Assembly: GCF_948329825.1 (NCBI RefSeq)
Contig: NZ_CAOJCM010000002.1
Span: 806,001 to 870,000 of the forward strand
Direction of reading: 5' to 3'
Length of the DNA stretch: 64,000 bases
Source of the DNA: Paenibacillus sp. JJ-100
Lineage (GTDB): Bacteria > Bacillota > Bacilli > Paenibacillales > Paenibacillaceae
Of the stretch, positions 63,692 to 64,000 are shown in pieces; position 1 is the first letter of the stretch, and each line of letters starts with the position of its first letter. A program made the translations under genes and the position numbers. The notes beneath the pieces were generated by a model. The model had not been told where the DNA came from. It saw only the letters and a list, made by a program, of their open reading frames with translations, and made no database searches.

Positions 63692-64000
63692 CTCTCTTCC
63701 AGCCCAATCCAGCTTGCCATCCTTCCGGTTACTCCATTCTCCTTACGATAGGAGAAAAAAAGTTCGGGATGACAACTTGTACACCATGTTGTACATTCGA
63801 TATGATCCGGCAATATTCCTGCTTTCATCATAATGTGTCGATTACATTCTTTCAAGTTTAACATCGATTTACCATTTGCAGCAGGGGTATATATATTGTT
63901 GCTGGAAACAGCATACTCGTATTCATCATTACCCTCACGTTCATCGAGCCAAACCCGTACATGCTGCATAACAGCCTCATCCACCTCATAGCAGCAATCC
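63688..64000 (-). CDS. ylmD: YlmD, multicopper polyphenol oxidase / purine nucleosidase family (5' part outside window)
   Basis: Only the C-terminal ~103 residues are present. They begin DCCYEVDEAVMQHVR, which carries the metal-binding Cys of the family (YfiH/LACC1). They end TSCHPELFFSYRKENGVTGRM, also typical. Family members act as purine nucleoside phosphorylases or adenosine deaminases in vitro. Gene order with ylmE and sepF supports the call. Confidence 0.9.
   Translation of the reverse strand, partial: DCCYEVDEAVMQHVRVWLDEREGNDEYEYAVSSNNIYTPAANGKSMLNLKECNRHIMMKAGILPDHIECTTWCTSCHPELFFSYRKENGVTGRMASWIGLEER

Overview
The window looks like a chromosomal segment of a Paenibacillus-type Firmicute. 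The evidence is the gene order ylmD-ylmE-sepF-ylmG-ylmH-divIVA-ileS, a T-box in front of ileS, a PyrR-type pyr operon, LL-diaminopimelate aminotransferase (dapL), a YjcZ-type small spore protein, PadR/DUF1700/DUF4097 genes and moderate GC. Nearly everything is on the minus strand, so operons read from right to left.

Region 1 (1-23320) is a hybrid PKS/NRPS lipopeptide cluster built on the iturin/mycosubtilin plan. It holds a trans-acting malonyl transacylase (FenF/ItuD type), a 5,296-residue synthetase (AL-ACP-KS-ACP-aminotransferase-C-[A remnant]-PCP-C-A-PCP-C-A-PCP-E) and a second NRPS (C-A-PCP-C-A...) that runs off the left edge. The aminotransferase implies a beta-amino fatty acid start. 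The binding pockets I read from the protein (DILQMGMVWK, then DLTKVGHIGK followed by an epimerase) suggest beta-amino-acyl-Gly-D-Asp. The next two A domains share one identical pocket, DIWEMTADDK, that I cannot assign. This is not the Asn-Tyr start of iturins, so the product is probably a different, possibly undescribed, iturin-like peptide.

Region 2 (23320-28330) is a PadR-controlled cassette: PadR, DUF1700, a DUF4097-like gene broken by a frameshift at an A8 tract, an ABC ATPase and an FtsX-like permease. A long inverted repeat overlaps its promoter. It may protect the cell against, or respond to, envelope-active compounds.

Region 3 (28330-35270) holds small independent genes and three tRNAs (Leu-UAA, Ile-CAU, fMet). 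It includes a possible integrase tail beside tRNA-Leu, a NucA/NucB-type nuclease, a LOV-domain histidine kinase, a half-size MFS-like protein and several small proteins.

Region 4 (35270-42640) is a five-gene operon: ABC ATPase, lipoprotein membrane-fusion protein, large FtsX-type permease, a second ABC ATPase with an AbrB-like tail, and an extracellular solute-binding lipoprotein.

Region 5 (42680-52260) is the pyrimidine operon pyrR-pyrB-pyrC-carA-carB-pyrF-pyrE with a PyrR attenuator; pyrK and pyrD are absent. A large palindromic element sits between pyrC and carA.

Region 6 (52530-64000) holds dapL, rluD-lspA, a TraR/DksA-type protein, a DUF5665 protein, a type-2 ileS with a T-box, divIVA with a structured leader, and the ylm/sepF cell-division cluster, cut at the right edge inside ylmD. 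I saw no CRISPR array and no intact insertion sequence.
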